Shown piece by piece: positions 1 through 12,000 of a stretch of DNA of 64,000 bases; the first letter of the stretch is position 1; the number at the start of each line of letters is the position of its first letter. The notes below the pieces were generated by a model, which worked only from the letters and a program-made list of their open reading frames with translations, did not search any database and was not told where the DNA came from. Position numbers and translations under genes: made by a program. The stretch covers positions 186,001 through 250,000 of the forward strand of contig NW_026732664.1 of the NCBI RefSeq assembly GCF_028476545.1, given 5' to 3'. The stretch comes from Physella acuta (taxonomy: Eukaryota > Mollusca > Gastropoda > Physidae).

Positions 1-356
1 ATTGCTGTTTTCAGCATTAGTATATAAAATTACCCTGCTCATACTGATAAGAATCATTAAAATAAAATTAATTTAAGACATGAAATGATCAAGAATATAA
101 CTTTGTCGTGGATTTCTTAAGTTCATACATTTTACTATAACAAAAAACTAAAGAAGTAATGAAGGAAAAGTCTCCTACATGTAAACGGTTACATCCTTGG
201 CATAGCATTAAATTATTTTTTTTAAAATGGCATTTAAATAGCTATCAAAAGTGTGCAGAGTTAATTCCATAAATATTCAGCTTTCATTTCCTATGAGATC
301 TATGCGCAGTCAAAACTATACACAAGTGTAAACAGGCAAACAAAGCATGTACTAAC

Positions 357-3315
357 TTTATCTGGCCAATACTGCAACTCCTCCCCTATCACTACTGGGT
401 TCTGTGCTGGAGAGGTTCCTTTTTTAACTCCGTCAGAGCCAGGAGTGTCAGGTTTGTCTCGCTCTAGAGATTTCAGTGTTTCATCTCTGAATGATGACTC
501 AAGTCTCCTGCGATGATCTCGGATGCGGAAAATAGAATCTCTGTCCCTGTCCAAGTCTCTTTCTCTGTCTCCTAAAGGTTTCATAGCATGGTTATCTTAA
601 GTTTAAAAAAGCAGTTCTAACAGTGCTAGTTTTACATATCAACTATTACTAAAGAATTGGTAAAGTTTAACTTCTCTCACCTAGTCTAGATCTAGTCCCT
701 GATCCCCGGCTTCTTAGTGTTGAGTAACCAAAGACATCCTCATTAAACATTGCATCAGCATCTATGATGACAGAGGGATGTTCTCCGTGAACACCTGTGT
801 CCAAGAGTGAGATCAGATCATCTGGTACATACGAGTCTTGACTGTCATCATCATCACCCTCTCCTTCATCATCTCGACTCAATAAATTATTTACTGCCAT
901 GTTCACATCCAGATTCTACAACATAAGAACAATAGAGTTTTGAGGCTAATAACAAAATACCATCGTCAATCAAGTAGTCATAAACTATTCACTCACTAGA
1001 AATTTAAAATATTCATGAAAAAATACTGAATAATTTTCAGTTTGCTAAAGACACCATGCAACAGAAAGCCAATACCAGTCTGATGCAATTTACAAAACAT
1101 GGCATAAATAACTTACCGTTCTTTGTAATTCTCTGATAATGAGATTTCTAGATTTGCCCTGTAATACGACTTGACACTGAAAAAAAAGTTGTGGTTAAAT
1201 GTCACAACTGTTTGAGTAACTTTGTACCAGACCAGTTATCAAGAAAATGTCTTTAAATAAAATTCTAATGCCACTCCACTCACCTGGCTAATCAGATCCT
1301 CTGGTACAACAGAGGCAGGAACCAGGGGTCGTCCACCAACAATAACATTTGACCTCCGACCTCCCCTGCTGACATGGACGGCCCTTTGCACAGCCCTGCT
1401 GAAGCCTGTAGGCTGGTTGTTATTAGCACCACCACTGGCACTACCTGTGCTGCCAGCGACACTGCCACTAGCAGCTGGTCCACCACGGGAAACAGAAGCT
1501 GGGTTAGAGGTCACTGTTGACCAGCGCCTGTAACACAATTTTAAATATGATTTAATAATTAAACACTCTTAAGCAACAAAACTTTATTTTATTTTTCGTT
1601 GATGAAAAACAGTTCTAACAATTTTAAAAACTATATTTAAATGAATAAATAAACAAAATTTTGATGAACTAGACCAGGGGTCTCCAAACTTTTCAGTCCG
1701 AGGGCCGCATTAACTATCAAATTTCAGTTCGGGGGCCAGTTTCTTCCATGCATGTCTTTGATTTTTCTGCGCAAAGTTCCTCAGCCATCACCAACAAACG
1801 ATTTTTCATTGGACAAAAAAATCTACGCGGGCCGGATTAGATGACTTCGCGGGCCGCATCCGGTCCGCGGGCCGTAGTTTGGAGACCCCTGAACTAGACT
1901 GTAATAATTTTAAAGGCTTAAAATACCCTGTGGCAGAGGACTGAGCAGCTGCAGTACCCAAAGCATCAGACACAAGCACTATTGGACTTTCCATAACAAC
2001 AGTTCCACTACGAGCAGTGGAGTTACGGTCCAGCTTCTCCAACTTGCTTGGTTTTCTAACAAAGGGAGGACTAGAAGATTAATACAAGATTTAATAAAAA
2101 AAAAAAAGAATTTGCAAGCTTTGAACAATACAACATATTATGTGCTAACCAGGCTAATTAATGATGCAAAAAATATCCTTACTTTGTACAAAGATTTTAA
2201 GAAAACTATAGTTGGTTAATAGTAAATGTTGTATTTAATAGTGAATAGTGTGTAAGAAACATGTGGAACAGGGTATATCTTAACAAGGCCATATATGAAA
2301 CAAAATGTATATTTACGGTTTATTATCAGTCTTGATAAGATCCAGTTTATCTGTAGCAACATGGTATGGAACTCGACATACTCTGCCATCCTTTATAAAT
2401 AAATGTTTAAACAATTCCATTAACAAATTATAAAATTGATGTCACGCTTCTAAAAACAAAAATGCATTTTTAGGAAAGAATTTTTTTTTATTCAACATTG
2501 TAAATATGGAACAAAAATATAAAAAACTTTTTAAAAACTCAATTTATGAAAAAATGTACTAACCTCTCTGAGTAAGGCTATGTGACTAGGACCAACAGCA
2601 CACTGTGAAATGTTAATGTTCCTCAAGCTACTCAATGCTGAAGGAGCAGAGAATCCATGGCGGCTAAACCGCTCTGAAACTTCACGTAATCTAGAAGCAA
2701 AATTAAATTCTATAACCCTGGGATTCATTTTAAAGAATAAAAAAAATAAAAAATGTTATTTCCTTAAAGTAAAGATGTGTATTTGTCTATTAGAGTATGT
2801 GATTAATCGATTTAATTTATGGCTGCTAGTTAAAATTGGGTAGGCCTAGTAGTCTAGTAGATACCTCATAAAATTATTTATAAAAGTTCTCAGACTAGGG
2901 CCTATAGGTAGCTAATCCAACTGAGTAAAGTGTAGTGTAGTAAAATTGAAGTTACCGCTTAAAACATCTGTTTTGTTTTATTTTTCACTAGATCTAGTTT
3001 AGAATTTTAGATTCTAGAATGTCTAAATTTATAAATTTAGTGCTCTTGTCTTGATAATAAAAAGGATTTCTATTTAGCTATCTATATAAACGATTCCAAA
3101 AATGCATCTAAATCTAGAAGACTAAAGTAGATCTAGTCTGTAGTCTAGATAGTGGATTCTGAAGAATTTTTTTTCTTTTTATTAAATTTTTTTATATGAC
3201 AAGCAAGACTAAGAACTAAGAGATGATCAAACATCTACTAAGATTACACATACTTTTCGATTAGCTGATCGTCATTTCCAGGAAGAGGCAGAACAGTAAA
3301 GTGTAGAGATGTCAT
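357..3315 (-). CDS. UBR5: UBR5/hyd HECT E3 ubiquitin ligase, N-terminal part (8 exons, gene continues beyond left edge)
   Basis: Minus-strand exons, each with an AG acceptor and GT donor and matching phase: 3254-3315, 2564-2690, 2317-2390, 1927-2055, 1284-1527, 1117-1176, 681-915, 357-571. Together they encode 382 in-frame residues. The start [13 protein letters not shown], then [20 protein letters not shown] and DGRVCRV match the known start of UBR5 (an N-degron and chain-branching E3 ligase, hyd in flies). The stretch [41 protein letters not shown] is the ubiquitin-binding UBA domain, about residues 205-250. [12 protein letters not shown], the Asp/Arg-rich segment and EELQYWPDK precede the RCC1-like region. 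The UBR box, MLLE and catalytic HECT domains are outside the window. The ATG at 3313-3315 is chosen because the protein begins there in the family. A CCAAT box in inverted form lies at 3459-3463. Positions 1-356 look like AT-rich intron. Confidence 0.95.
1675..1891. mobile_element. hAT-type MITE, CAGGGGTCTCCAAACT family, copy 1
   Basis: The 217-bp element has terminal inverted repeats CAGGGGTCTCCAAACT / AGTTTGGAGACCCCTG. It is flanked by the perfect 8-bp target duplication AACTAGAC (1667-1674 and 1892-1899), as expected for hAT transposition. It has no coding capacity and sits in intron 4 of UBR5. Related copies lie at 16232-16450 and 41206-41422; this one is in the opposite orientation to them. 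Confidence 0.93.
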
Positions 3316-3762
3316 TATATTTAATATCCAGTTTTAAAAACATCAAAATTATTAAAATATCTTGGTTTTACGATGAAGTAAGAGAATCAATCCAACAAAA
3401 TGACGGCCTTTTACGCCATAGTGCTTGAAGTACAGCATTGAAAAGGACCTTCCAGCCCATTGGTTGAAAATTTCTTTTGATGATTAGGCTTAGCATAGAG
3501 AAAAACACGCCGTTTTCTGTTATTTTCTGTTATTTATTTTAAATTATGATATTTAATTTCAATCTGTAGCTTTTTATTTTGTAATTAACTTGCTTTGTGT
3601 TCTCTTTTTACAACTAAAATTTATGGTCCATGAAAGACATCAGTATACCTTAAAGTTTTTTTTTTATCAAGTAGGCCTACACTAGTTTTTAGTTAAGGTC
3701 AATTTTTTTCTCGAGTCTGAAAACATTTCGCGGCATGGCCTAAAACTACGCGGATGGCGGGG

Positions 3763-3845
3763 CCCGGGGGGGGGGGGGGGAAGAGTATTTGTTTCTTTCG
3801 GGGGGGGAGGGGGGTTGAATTTGATACTTTCGGGGAGGGGAAGTC
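3763..3845. repeat. Poly-G low-complexity tracts
   Basis: G runs at 3767-3780, 3800-3813 and 3833-3840 are separated by short AT-containing spacers. They resemble the poly-C/poly-G tracts of the dispersed elements at 6650-6832 and 8236-8347, so they may be a degraded relative. No termini are visible. Confidence 0.5.
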
Positions 3846-3865
3846 GGTCAGCAAATGCCCCGAAA

Positions 3866-3962
3866 AATCGGTCCTTAACTCCGACAAAATGGCCGCGACA
3901 TTTAGGCTCACGACAAATGGGCTCCCCACAAAATGACTTCCGACAAATCGGCTCCAGACAAA
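3866..3962 (+). repeat. Degenerate 14-16-bp repeat (GGCTCC-CGACAAAT type), plus orientation
   Basis: Six or seven imperfect units of the form CGACAAATGGGCTCC follow one another. The same type of unit occurs at 6064-6205 on the other strand. The two blocks bracket the fold-back pair and could be inverted subterminal repeats of one larger element. No target duplication was found, so that link is inference. Confidence 0.5.
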
Positions 3963-4096
3963 TAAATCGTATGACCACATTTGGCATGGAGACGTTACCA
4001 TTTTCTCCAATTCACCAACAAAACACAGTTTCTACCTCCATCTCCATTTATTAACCTCTTTTAAATGCCTGAATAAAAAGCTTCGTCATTAACCAA

Positions 4097-4387
4097 CAGA
4101 GGCGTAGCGAGGGGGGGGGGGGCGGGGGGACATATGTCCCCGGGCGCCGACCATAGGGGGCGCCATATTGAAAGTTTGAGAAGGGGTGCAAATGAAAAGT
4201 TCGAGGGGGTGTGCAAATCGAAAGTTTGAGGGGGGGGGTGCAAACCAAAAGTTCGAGGGGGTGCAAACCAAAAGTTCGAGGGGGGGGTGCAAACCAAAAG
4301 TTCGTGGGGGGTGCAAATCGAAAGTTTGAGGGGGGGTGCAAATCGAAAGTTTGTCCCCGGGCGCCGGGAAGGGTCGCTACGCCTCTG
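4097..4387. mobile_element. hAT-type MITE, CAGAGGCGTAGCG family, copy 1
   Basis: The 291-bp element has termini CAGAGGCGTAGCGA / TCGCTACGCCTCTG and the perfect 8-bp target duplication TTAACCAA (4089-4096 and 4388-4395). The interior is an expanded set of about seven G-rich units around GTGCAAACCAAAAGTTCGAG. It is non-coding; long frames through it are low-complexity artefacts. Confidence 0.93.
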
Positions 4388-4578
4388 TTAACCAACATCA
4401 ATTCAGAAACAAATCGAGCTCTTAAAAGCAAGTGACACTAATTTTAAAATTGTGATGTTTTATTGACACCAGTGAAGACGGAAATACCACGTCTCTCCCT
4501 ACACAAAGTCCACAACCGACTCATTTGAGGGACGTCATAAAACTTGATGACACTTAAATTTAAAAAAGAAAAAAAAAA

Positions 4579-5915
4579 TCATAAAAAACGTTTTAATAAC
4601 AAGCTTTTATGTAATGATGCACTAAAAAGTAGAAAATAAATTATAGACTACTATTTAAATAACTATAAAGAAAAGCGTGGGTCACTTTAGTATCTATTGG
4701 ATACCTTTACTAATGTTAAGGAAGACACCCACGCTTTTCTTTATAGTTATTTAAATAGTAGTCTATAATTTATTTTCTACTTTTTAGTGCATCATTACAT
4801 AAAAGCTTGTTATTAAAACGTTTTTTATGAATTTTTTTTTCAGTACTTTACATGTTTTATCTACAATAGAGTTACATGACTAAAAACCATTGCGCGCCTA
4901 CTGAATATCACGTTCAGTAGGCGCGCAATGGTTTTTGAACGCAGCCATTACGTGGTCGTGATGGCGCAGCTATTGATGACGCGTGTGGTGTGGTTGGCTA
5001 GACATGCCTACTAATTCGGTCCAAATTTTAATTAATTCATAAAAAATCAATTAGGCATCCAATTAAGTCAAATTTAGTTTCAGATTGCATTGTCTTCATG
5101 TCTTGACCCACGTGCCAACTGTGAATCGTGTCGGTCAAGTAGAACTGTCCGAATTTTCACTCCTGCGTTTCCGTCTAGACAGACAGACTGTCGACTGTCG
5201 ACTGACGAGGAAGTGAGTTAAATAAAAGCTTGTAAAAAAAATTCATAAAAAACGTTTTAATAACAAGCTTTTATGTAATGATGCACTAAAAAGTAGAAAA
5301 TAAATTATAGACTACTATTTAAATAACTATAAAGAAAAGCGTGGGTGTCTTCCTTAACATTAGTAAAGGTATCCAATAGATACTAAAGTGACCCACGCTT
5401 TTCTTTACAGTTATTTAAATAGTAGTCTATAATTTATTTTCTACTTTTTAGTGCATCATTACATAAAAGCTTGTTATTAAAACGTTTTTTATGAATTTTT
5501 TTTTTATGAATTTTTTTTTCAGTACTTTACATGTTTTATCTACAATAGAGTTACATGACTAAAAACCATTGCGCGCCTACTGAATATCACGTTCAGTAGG
5601 CGCGCAATGGTTTTTGAACGCAGCCATTACGTGGTCGTGATGGCGCAGCTATTGATGACGCGTGTGGTGTGGTTGGCTAGACATGCCTACTAATTCGGTC
5701 CAAATTTTAATTAATTCATAAAAAATCAATTAGGCATCCAATTAAGTCAAATTTAGTTTCAGATTGCATTGTCTTCATGTCTTGACCCACGTGCCAACTG
5801 TGAATCGTATCGGTCAAGTAGAAGTTTCCGAATTTTCACTCCTGCGTTTCCGTCTAGACAGACAGACTGTCGACTGACGAGGAAGTGAGTTAAATAAAAG
5901 CTTGTAAAAACCACA
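4579..5915. mobile_element. Tandem pair of about 665-bp fold-back elements with inverted loops
   Basis: Two near-identical units begin at 4579 and 5244. Each opens with an inverted repeat of about 104 bp per arm (4579-4682 with 4727-4830; 5244-5346 with 5391-5494) around a 44-nt loop. A perfect 24-bp hairpin with a 7-nt loop follows (4882-4905 with 4913-4936; 5561-5584 with 5592-5615), then about 280 bp of unique sequence. The 44-nt loop of the second unit is the exact reverse complement of the first, although the flanking unit is in the same orientation. No open frame is present. The element is not classified; Foldback-like is a description only. Confidence 0.85.
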
Positions 5916-6063
5916 CAATTTCTTATATTAGATAAAATAATGTAAAATAAGGCCTGCCGACCAAGACCTGCATACGTTGTATTATCTAAGGGTGTTGGTT
6001 AAGTGAACTCTATTGATGAAGAGATCCTGTTGGAAAGGGTCATATTAAATAGAAGCACATTTT

Positions 6064-6205
6064 TCGGGAGCCTAATGACTGGAGCCTTTTGTCGGGAGTC
6101 AACATGACGGGAGCCTAAATGATGGGAGTCTATTTGTGGAGAGCATGTATGACGGGGCCCTTTCGATGGGGTCGATTTGACGGGGTCTTTTGTCAGGGCC
6201 GTTTT
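6064..6205 (-). repeat. Degenerate 14-16-bp repeat, minus orientation
   Basis: Imperfect units of the type GACGGGAGCCTAAATG and TTGTCGGGAGTC follow one another. On the reverse strand they match the block at 3866-3962. See that entry for a possible shared element. Confidence 0.5.
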
Positions 6206-6649
6206 GAAGGTGCAATTTTGTCACTGGGCGTTTTAACGCCGCACGATGCTATATAGAGCAGTGGTTCTTAGCCTGGGGATGATAGAACCCAAGCGGTTTG
6301 GTGAGTCAGTATCAGGAGTTTGGCGCAGATCAAGGACCCAAGACCCGACTCATATGATTTGCAATCGGATTTTGTCAATGCGGACAGTAGAACGATCGGA
6401 CCGCGGCCAATGGCAGTTAAAAAACAACAGCGCGTAATAAAGTGCGCCAGAGCAGGATAACAGTACACGTATCGGTATCGTAATATTTCTTTATCGTAGA
6501 AATCTTGACGTCACGATACACATACGACACGAATCACGTCAACGCCACGAATAAAGGCGCGCGTTGATGTTGTATATATGTGCTGTGAAGAACATTCTTT
6601 TCATCAGTAGTCCACTTGTGAAAGTCGTTATATTACGTCGCGGGATCAG

Positions 6650-6832
6650 AATTTCTTCCAGGCATCTCTCCGACCCCCCCCCCCCCCCCGAAGAAACTCC
6701 ACCGCCCCCCCCCCCCCCCCCGAACGAAATGGAATTTATAAAGAAAACATATATGATGCCCCCCCCCACCGAAAATATCAAGTACCCCCCCCCCCCCCCT
6801 GAGAAAAAAGTCAGTGATTTCTTTCTGTTTTA
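6650..6832. mobile_element. Dispersed poly-C element with GGAATTTATA core
   Basis: Four poly-C tracts surround the core GAACGAAATGGAATTTATA and end near GAGAAAAAAGTC. The same arrangement (ATTTCTTCC-type start, poly-C, GGAATTTATATAGAAAA, GAGAAAAAAGTCTGG) recurs at 8236-8347, 13600-13712, 16500-16600 and, more weakly, 37350-37415. It is a small non-coding interspersed family; its class is unknown. Confidence 0.6.
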
Positions 6833-7069
6833 ATCCCCTCATATAACTACGTCGAGCAACAACAACAAATAAACCGGGAGTGATCTCCCCTAAACTTTCT
6901 CGAATATTTTTATATAAAATAACAGGGGATGGGAACTCGGGCTATAGACATGATTTTTAATCCATTTTAAATACTTAAAGTTTTAAAAATAGAATAAAAT
7001 CTCGTAGACAAATTAATTGCACACCAAGTGAACGCGAAATAAAAAAGCGCATAATAGTGCGCAATATTA

Positions 7070-7560
7070 TTAGTACTTTTAAAATTTACATTAGTTTTTT
7101 GAGAAATCGGAAGTAGCGTAAATTACTACTTCCGGTCAACGGAAATTACTCAAAATTTAACAGAAGGTAGAGAATTAGATCTTTTACTTACATGTGAAAT
7201 TTCATTTATCTATCTGAAATAGTACTCAAGTTATAGGCTTTTGAAAAATTCAAAGTAGAAAAAGTACCACTTCCGGTTGTCGGAAATCGCTCAAAAGTTG
7301 ATACGGATCTACGATTTTGATATAATACTTATATATGAAATTTCATCAACCTAGCTGTAACGGTACTCAAGTTATCGTGTTTACACACGGACACACACAC
7401 AGACACACAGACACACACACACACAGACATACGGACAAGATTGCAAAATTATGTTTTTCCGTATCAGTGAGGTGTAAAACGTCGAGATTTGTAAAAATCT
7501 CGATTTTTTTTTGCACGATTACAATACTTTCTCTATACTACGTATATACGAGAAAGTAAA
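7070..7560 (+). repeat. Unclassified dispersed-repeat-like segment with internal duplication and (CA)n
   Basis: Two diverged units (about 7090-7225 and 7255-7380) share CTTCCGGT, CGGAAAT, GTGAAATTTCAT and a GTACTCAAGTTAT ending. A CA/CAGA microsatellite follows (7380-7435), then an AT-rich tail ending CGAGAAAGTAAAA. The layout resembles the 3' part of a non-autonomous retroelement, but no termini or coding sequence support a class. Confidence 0.4.
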
Positions 7561-7746
7561 AATGTGGTCGGAAGAATATGTACAGTATGGTTCATATCTA
7601 TGACGGAATCTGATGGGGGAGGGGGGGGGGAGATGAAAGAACCTCTGGACTCAGCGCATGCATGATTAAAAATGTTAAGTTGAGCCAATCGAGTCGGCAA
7701 AACCAGACTTTTTTCTCCGGGGGGGGGGGGGGGGGGGGGGGTGGGG

Positions 7747-8232
7747 CAGTGGCGTAGCTAGGTCGGGTGTTACCCGGTGCGGCACCTCATGGTGTCACCC
7801 CTCCCCTTGTCGGGATTGTCATTATGTAACTCTAATTAATCATTCATTGACCTGTCAAAAACATGTATTCTAGACAGAGGCGTAGCGACCCTTCCCGGCG
7901 CCTGGGGACAAACTTTCAATTTGGCGCCCCCTTGGGAGCAAATTTTCAATTTGTACCCCCCCCCCCCTCAAACTTTCGATTTGTACCCCACCCCCCAAAC
8001 TTTCGATTCCCCCCCCCCCTCGTCAAACAGAAACAATGCAGCTAAAATGACAATTAAATTTGTTTTTACAACCCATTTTGGCATCCCCTAAGGTCGGCGC
8101 CCGGGGACGTATGTCCCCCCTGTCCCCCCCCCCATCGCTACGCCTCTGATTCTAGACATCTTGCAATTTTTTTTGTCTTGGTGTCACCCCCCTAGACGGT
8201 GCGCATCCCGCCCCCACCCTGAAACGCCTCTG
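7747..8232. mobile_element. hAT-type element (CAGTGGCGTAGC / CGCCTCTG), interrupted by a second MITE
   Basis: The left end CAGTGGCGTAGCTAGGT and the right end ACGCCTCTG enclose short sequence shared with the 47733-48131 element (GGTGTCACCC, GCAATTTTTTT). The middle is displaced by the complete MITE at 7875-8148, so about 204 bp belong to this copy. The G-rich flanks make its target duplication ambiguous. Confidence 0.65.
7875..8148. mobile_element. hAT-type MITE, CAGAGGCGTAGCG family, copy 2 (nested)
   Basis: The 274-bp element has termini CAGAGGCGTAGCGACC / CGCTACGCCTCTG. It is flanked by the perfect duplication ATTCTAGA (7867-7874 and 8149-8156), which is formed from the older hAT-type element into which it jumped. 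Confidence 0.93.
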
Positions 8233-8235
8233 GGG

Positions 8236-8347
8236 GGCGGACTACATTTATCGGGGGGGGGGGGGGGGCGGTGGTCACTGTTAAAAGTATGTTTTCTATA
8301 TAAATTCCACTTCGTTCGGGGGGGGGGGGGGGGGCTGGAAGAAACTA
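8236..8347 (-). mobile_element. Dispersed poly-C element, reverse orientation
   Basis: G tracts at 8255-8268 and 8320-8334 flank a core that on the reverse strand reads GAACGAAGTGGAATTTATAT, followed by AGAAAACATAC. It is the same family as 6650-6832, in the opposite orientation. The remaining 8350-9051 is AT-rich intergenic DNA with nothing further recognised. Confidence 0.6.
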
Positions 8348-9051
8348 TATGCAAAACTAAGGGAACACTTTCTTAATCTGCATGGAGATTGAAGATAGAA
8401 GAATACAAGGTGAAACCGCACAATTCTGAACTGGTGTCTGAAAGGCGACAGCAGAAGACACACTGATTTGCAGTCAACATACATTATTATATTATTGTTT
8501 TTGTGTGAAAATAGTAAGTACGAAACAGAGATGTTGATGCACGGGTTCATTTTGTGCACTAGTAAAATATGTAACTTTGTTTTGAATTTGAAAAGAATCA
8601 TATTTTATTTTTCCTACTAAGCAGGGTTCGGCGAATGTGCATATAAAGCTGATGGGGTTCGTCACCCCAAAAAAGGTTAAGAACTACCGCTATCTTCATA
8701 GCTCTTTTACAAAGGATTTCTTTGTAATTTTTTTTTTCTGTCAGTTAGTCTAGTACGATTACTGTTTTGTTCGTTTGATTTCATGCTAGTTTTTAATATT
8801 TGTAGTTCAATTTTTTATGCAGATCTAAAACCTGACTAAAAATTCAATAAGAAACGAAACGAACATGTAAACTACAGAAGTGGGCGTGTCGATCATTACT
8901 GAAGTATTCTACTCTAGACTGCTTTCTACTGTTTACATTTTTAAAGCAGTTTGCTTATCAATAATTAATACAAGGCTACATCATAAGGGCATAATAGTTT
9001 AAAATAAATAGTAGAGTAGAACACATCTAACTAAGATATTTAAGTATAAAA

Positions 9052-12000
9052 ATGCCAAAAGCAACGCTAACATCCAGGTAGGCTTTAAAAAAAAAAGTAA
9101 AATCAATTTTTTTTATTTTAAAAATTTTAGGTCTATTTATTTGTTTTTTTTAAACTAATAACTTATAATAATAATTACTATACTATATATAGATATATAA
9201 ATTATATTTCTATATTTCAATTAGTGACCAAAAATTAGATGAAATTACTTATTTAAAAAGACTACAATTTTAAAGGACACTTATGTATGTATTGTATGAC
9301 TTAACCACTGTGAACAGTGATTAATATTTAAATATATAATATATATTAAGGAGCCTGGATAATTATTTAATTATAATATAATAATGGGGTGGAGTCGGGA
9401 AGAGGTTGTATTAAAAACATAAAACCTATTAGTAAAGTAAAAGTTTCCCTCTCAAACCTGATGGTCTACGGGGCAAGTGAAGTACGAGTTCGAATGTTTC
9501 TGTGACCTCAGCATATGAAGAGATAGTGTGGTCAGCACTATGCCCAGCCGCCTTTACTTTCCCTAAAGTGAGTTAGGTACCCATTAGAGTTGGGTGGACT
9601 CAGGGATGGTCTTCTGACTTGAACCCGGATTTGAACTTGAGACTTACTGGTTAGCAGTCCAGCTCTCTACCGCTAGAACACTCCGTCCCGTATAAAACAT
9701 ATTACTTAGTACTTAACTTGGTATCACTGGTAGTGCATTTTTTGTTTCGAAACAAAAATATTTAACTTAAAACTTCCAAAAATCCAATAAAGAGTGCATA
9801 GTATACAAAGCCGTTATTACAACATAGTGTACACTTCTTTTGTGTGTGGAATATTATAGGGAACTGAAGAATAAGGAAACTGGTCTTGATTTGTCTGTGA
9901 CATCTTTCTCCGAGCAGAAGGGAATGGTGACATCAACAGTCTATTACCAGGTGGTTTTGGTGTCCAACTTGGCATGTTTCAAGACACCAAGTCATAAAGA
10001 GACAGACATCGTCCAATACACAGTATGTCAGATTTTTTGTTTTATTTTTGTCATCATTCATACAACTGATCTACATAGTAGACAGTCCATGGGGCATGTG
10101 AAGTAAAGTTCACCTGTTTCTGTGACCTAGAGATAGTGTGGTCAACACTATGCCCAGCCACCTTTACTTTCCTTTACATGAGTTAGGTACACATCGGAGC
10201 TGGGTGGACTGAGCAACATTCTACTGAATTGAACCCGGATTCAAACTCGAGACTCTCAGGTTAGTTGCACAGCTAGGCCATGCTGTCTAAAAAGTACACA
10301 TTATGTTGGACTAATTGTTTTTTTTCTGTCATCATTCATCCAGTAGGCCTACACTCTATGTCAGAAAAACATTGAAAAAAGTCTGACAGACTTCATATTT
10401 AATAGGGTAAATAAAGTAGAGCTCTTCAGTATCTTTGATGTCAACTAATGATTGAAATGCAGGGTTTGTGTAGGATACTTTATATCTTTACTTTCCTCTA
10501 CTTGAGTCAGGTACCCACCAAAGCTGAGTGGACTCAAGACATCTTACACACAAACCCAGCAATCTAACTACGAGCATTGGTCACATTGTGCCCTAATACC
10601 ATGCTTCACATTGTGCCCTAATACCATGCTTCACATTGTGCCCTAATGCCATGCTTCACATTGTGCCCTAATACCATGCTTCACATTGTGCCCTAATACT
10701 ATGCTTTGATGTTTGACAACTTATTTTTAAATGATGCTTGTGATTTTAGATTGAAAAAAGAATAGGTGAGTTTGAAGATTTGCGAGCTAAAATTGGAGAA
10801 CTGTATCAAGGAACTCTTCTCCCAACAATCAACAAAAAGTCTATCATTGTTAATGAAGCTGTGCTGAGAGAAAGGAGGAACAGCCTTGACCATCTGTTAA
10901 AGTTTTTGTCCTCGGTACCCAAACTAGCTACATGTGTACCACTGCTTGAGTTTCTAGGTAGGTCTAAATCTCTCACATGTCCCAACAGTCATACTTCTGT
11001 CTTAAAGATGTACTTTGTCTTTGCTGATGATAATAGTCTTGTCCAGAATGTTTTTCCATGAGAATTTTGTATGTACCAAATTAGTTTTAGCAATAGAACT
11101 ACAATTTTCAGGTGTTGATGCCTTGAGGGCAAAGAAGTTTAGTCAAGGAGAACCTTTTGAAGCACCTGCCTCCACCCACACAGAGGACAATGAAGATTCC
11201 TCAGCAAAGGATGAGTAAATATTCAATTTGATATCTGTCACAGCGTATCCGACTTTAAAGTGTAAACATTGAACCATTTGACACATTAATAATTGGCATT
11301 GGACAGATAGAATGGTCTGCAATCTTATTTGTGAACTAGCAAACAATTCTTAAAGTATGGTTCACATTCTATTTTAATTTTTCTTTATTTAAAAAAAAAT
11401 TGACATTGGTAATTGGATTGGGCAACCAATAGTTAAAAACATTTTAAAATTAATTTTTTTAGTGCTGATGAGGATTTTTTCAAAGAAACAGCTGATGATG
11501 GTGATGACAGTGATCTATTTGATCTAGCTGTAGAAGGTCAAGGTTTTGGTGATGAATTAAAAAGTGCAACCAGTGAGTTAAACAATTTTTCTTTATTACT
11601 GATGGGTCATTCCACATACTAAGGTCATGGGGTCATTCCACATACTGTAGTCATGGGGTCATTCCACATACTGAGGTCATAGGATCATTCCACATACTGA
11701 GGTCATGGGGTCGTTCCACATACTGAAGTCATTCCACATACTGAGGTCATGGGATCATTCTACATACTGAGGTCATGGGGTAATTCCAAATACTGAGGTC
11801 ATGGGGTCATTCCACATACTGAGGTCATGGGTCATTCCACATACTGAGGTCATGGGGTCATTCCATATACTGAGGTCATGGGGTCATTCCACATACTGAG
11901 GTCATGGGATCATTCCAAACACTGAGGTCATGGGTCATTCCACATACTGAGGTCATGGGATCATTCCAAATACTGAGGTCATGGGGTCATTCCACATACT

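Larger units (their letters stand above)
6259..8689. mobile_element. Possible composite hAT remnant (CAGTGGTTCTTAGCC end) carrying later insertions
   Basis: The left end CAGTGGTTCTTAGCCTGGGG (6259-6278) and a right end at 8659-8689 reading, on the reverse strand, CGGTAGTTCTTAACC are typical hAT termini. The flanking 8-mers do not match, so the two ends may belong to different copies. Inside lie poly-C elements, another repeat segment and a nested hAT pair. No transposase is seen. Confidence 0.4.

Noticed and set aside
1-356. Search for a further UBR5 exon before the left edge
   Set aside because: No stretch matches the expected continuation after WPDK. It looks like intron only.
3682-4054. 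Several overlapping 60-103-residue frames with Pro/Gly runs
   Set aside because: They arise from poly-G/poly-C tracts and degenerate repeats, with no family match.
9630-9692. tRNA-like sequence on the minus strand
   Set aside because: The arms are imperfect and it is joined to a conserved body found again at 10072. It is a SINE head, not a tRNA gene.
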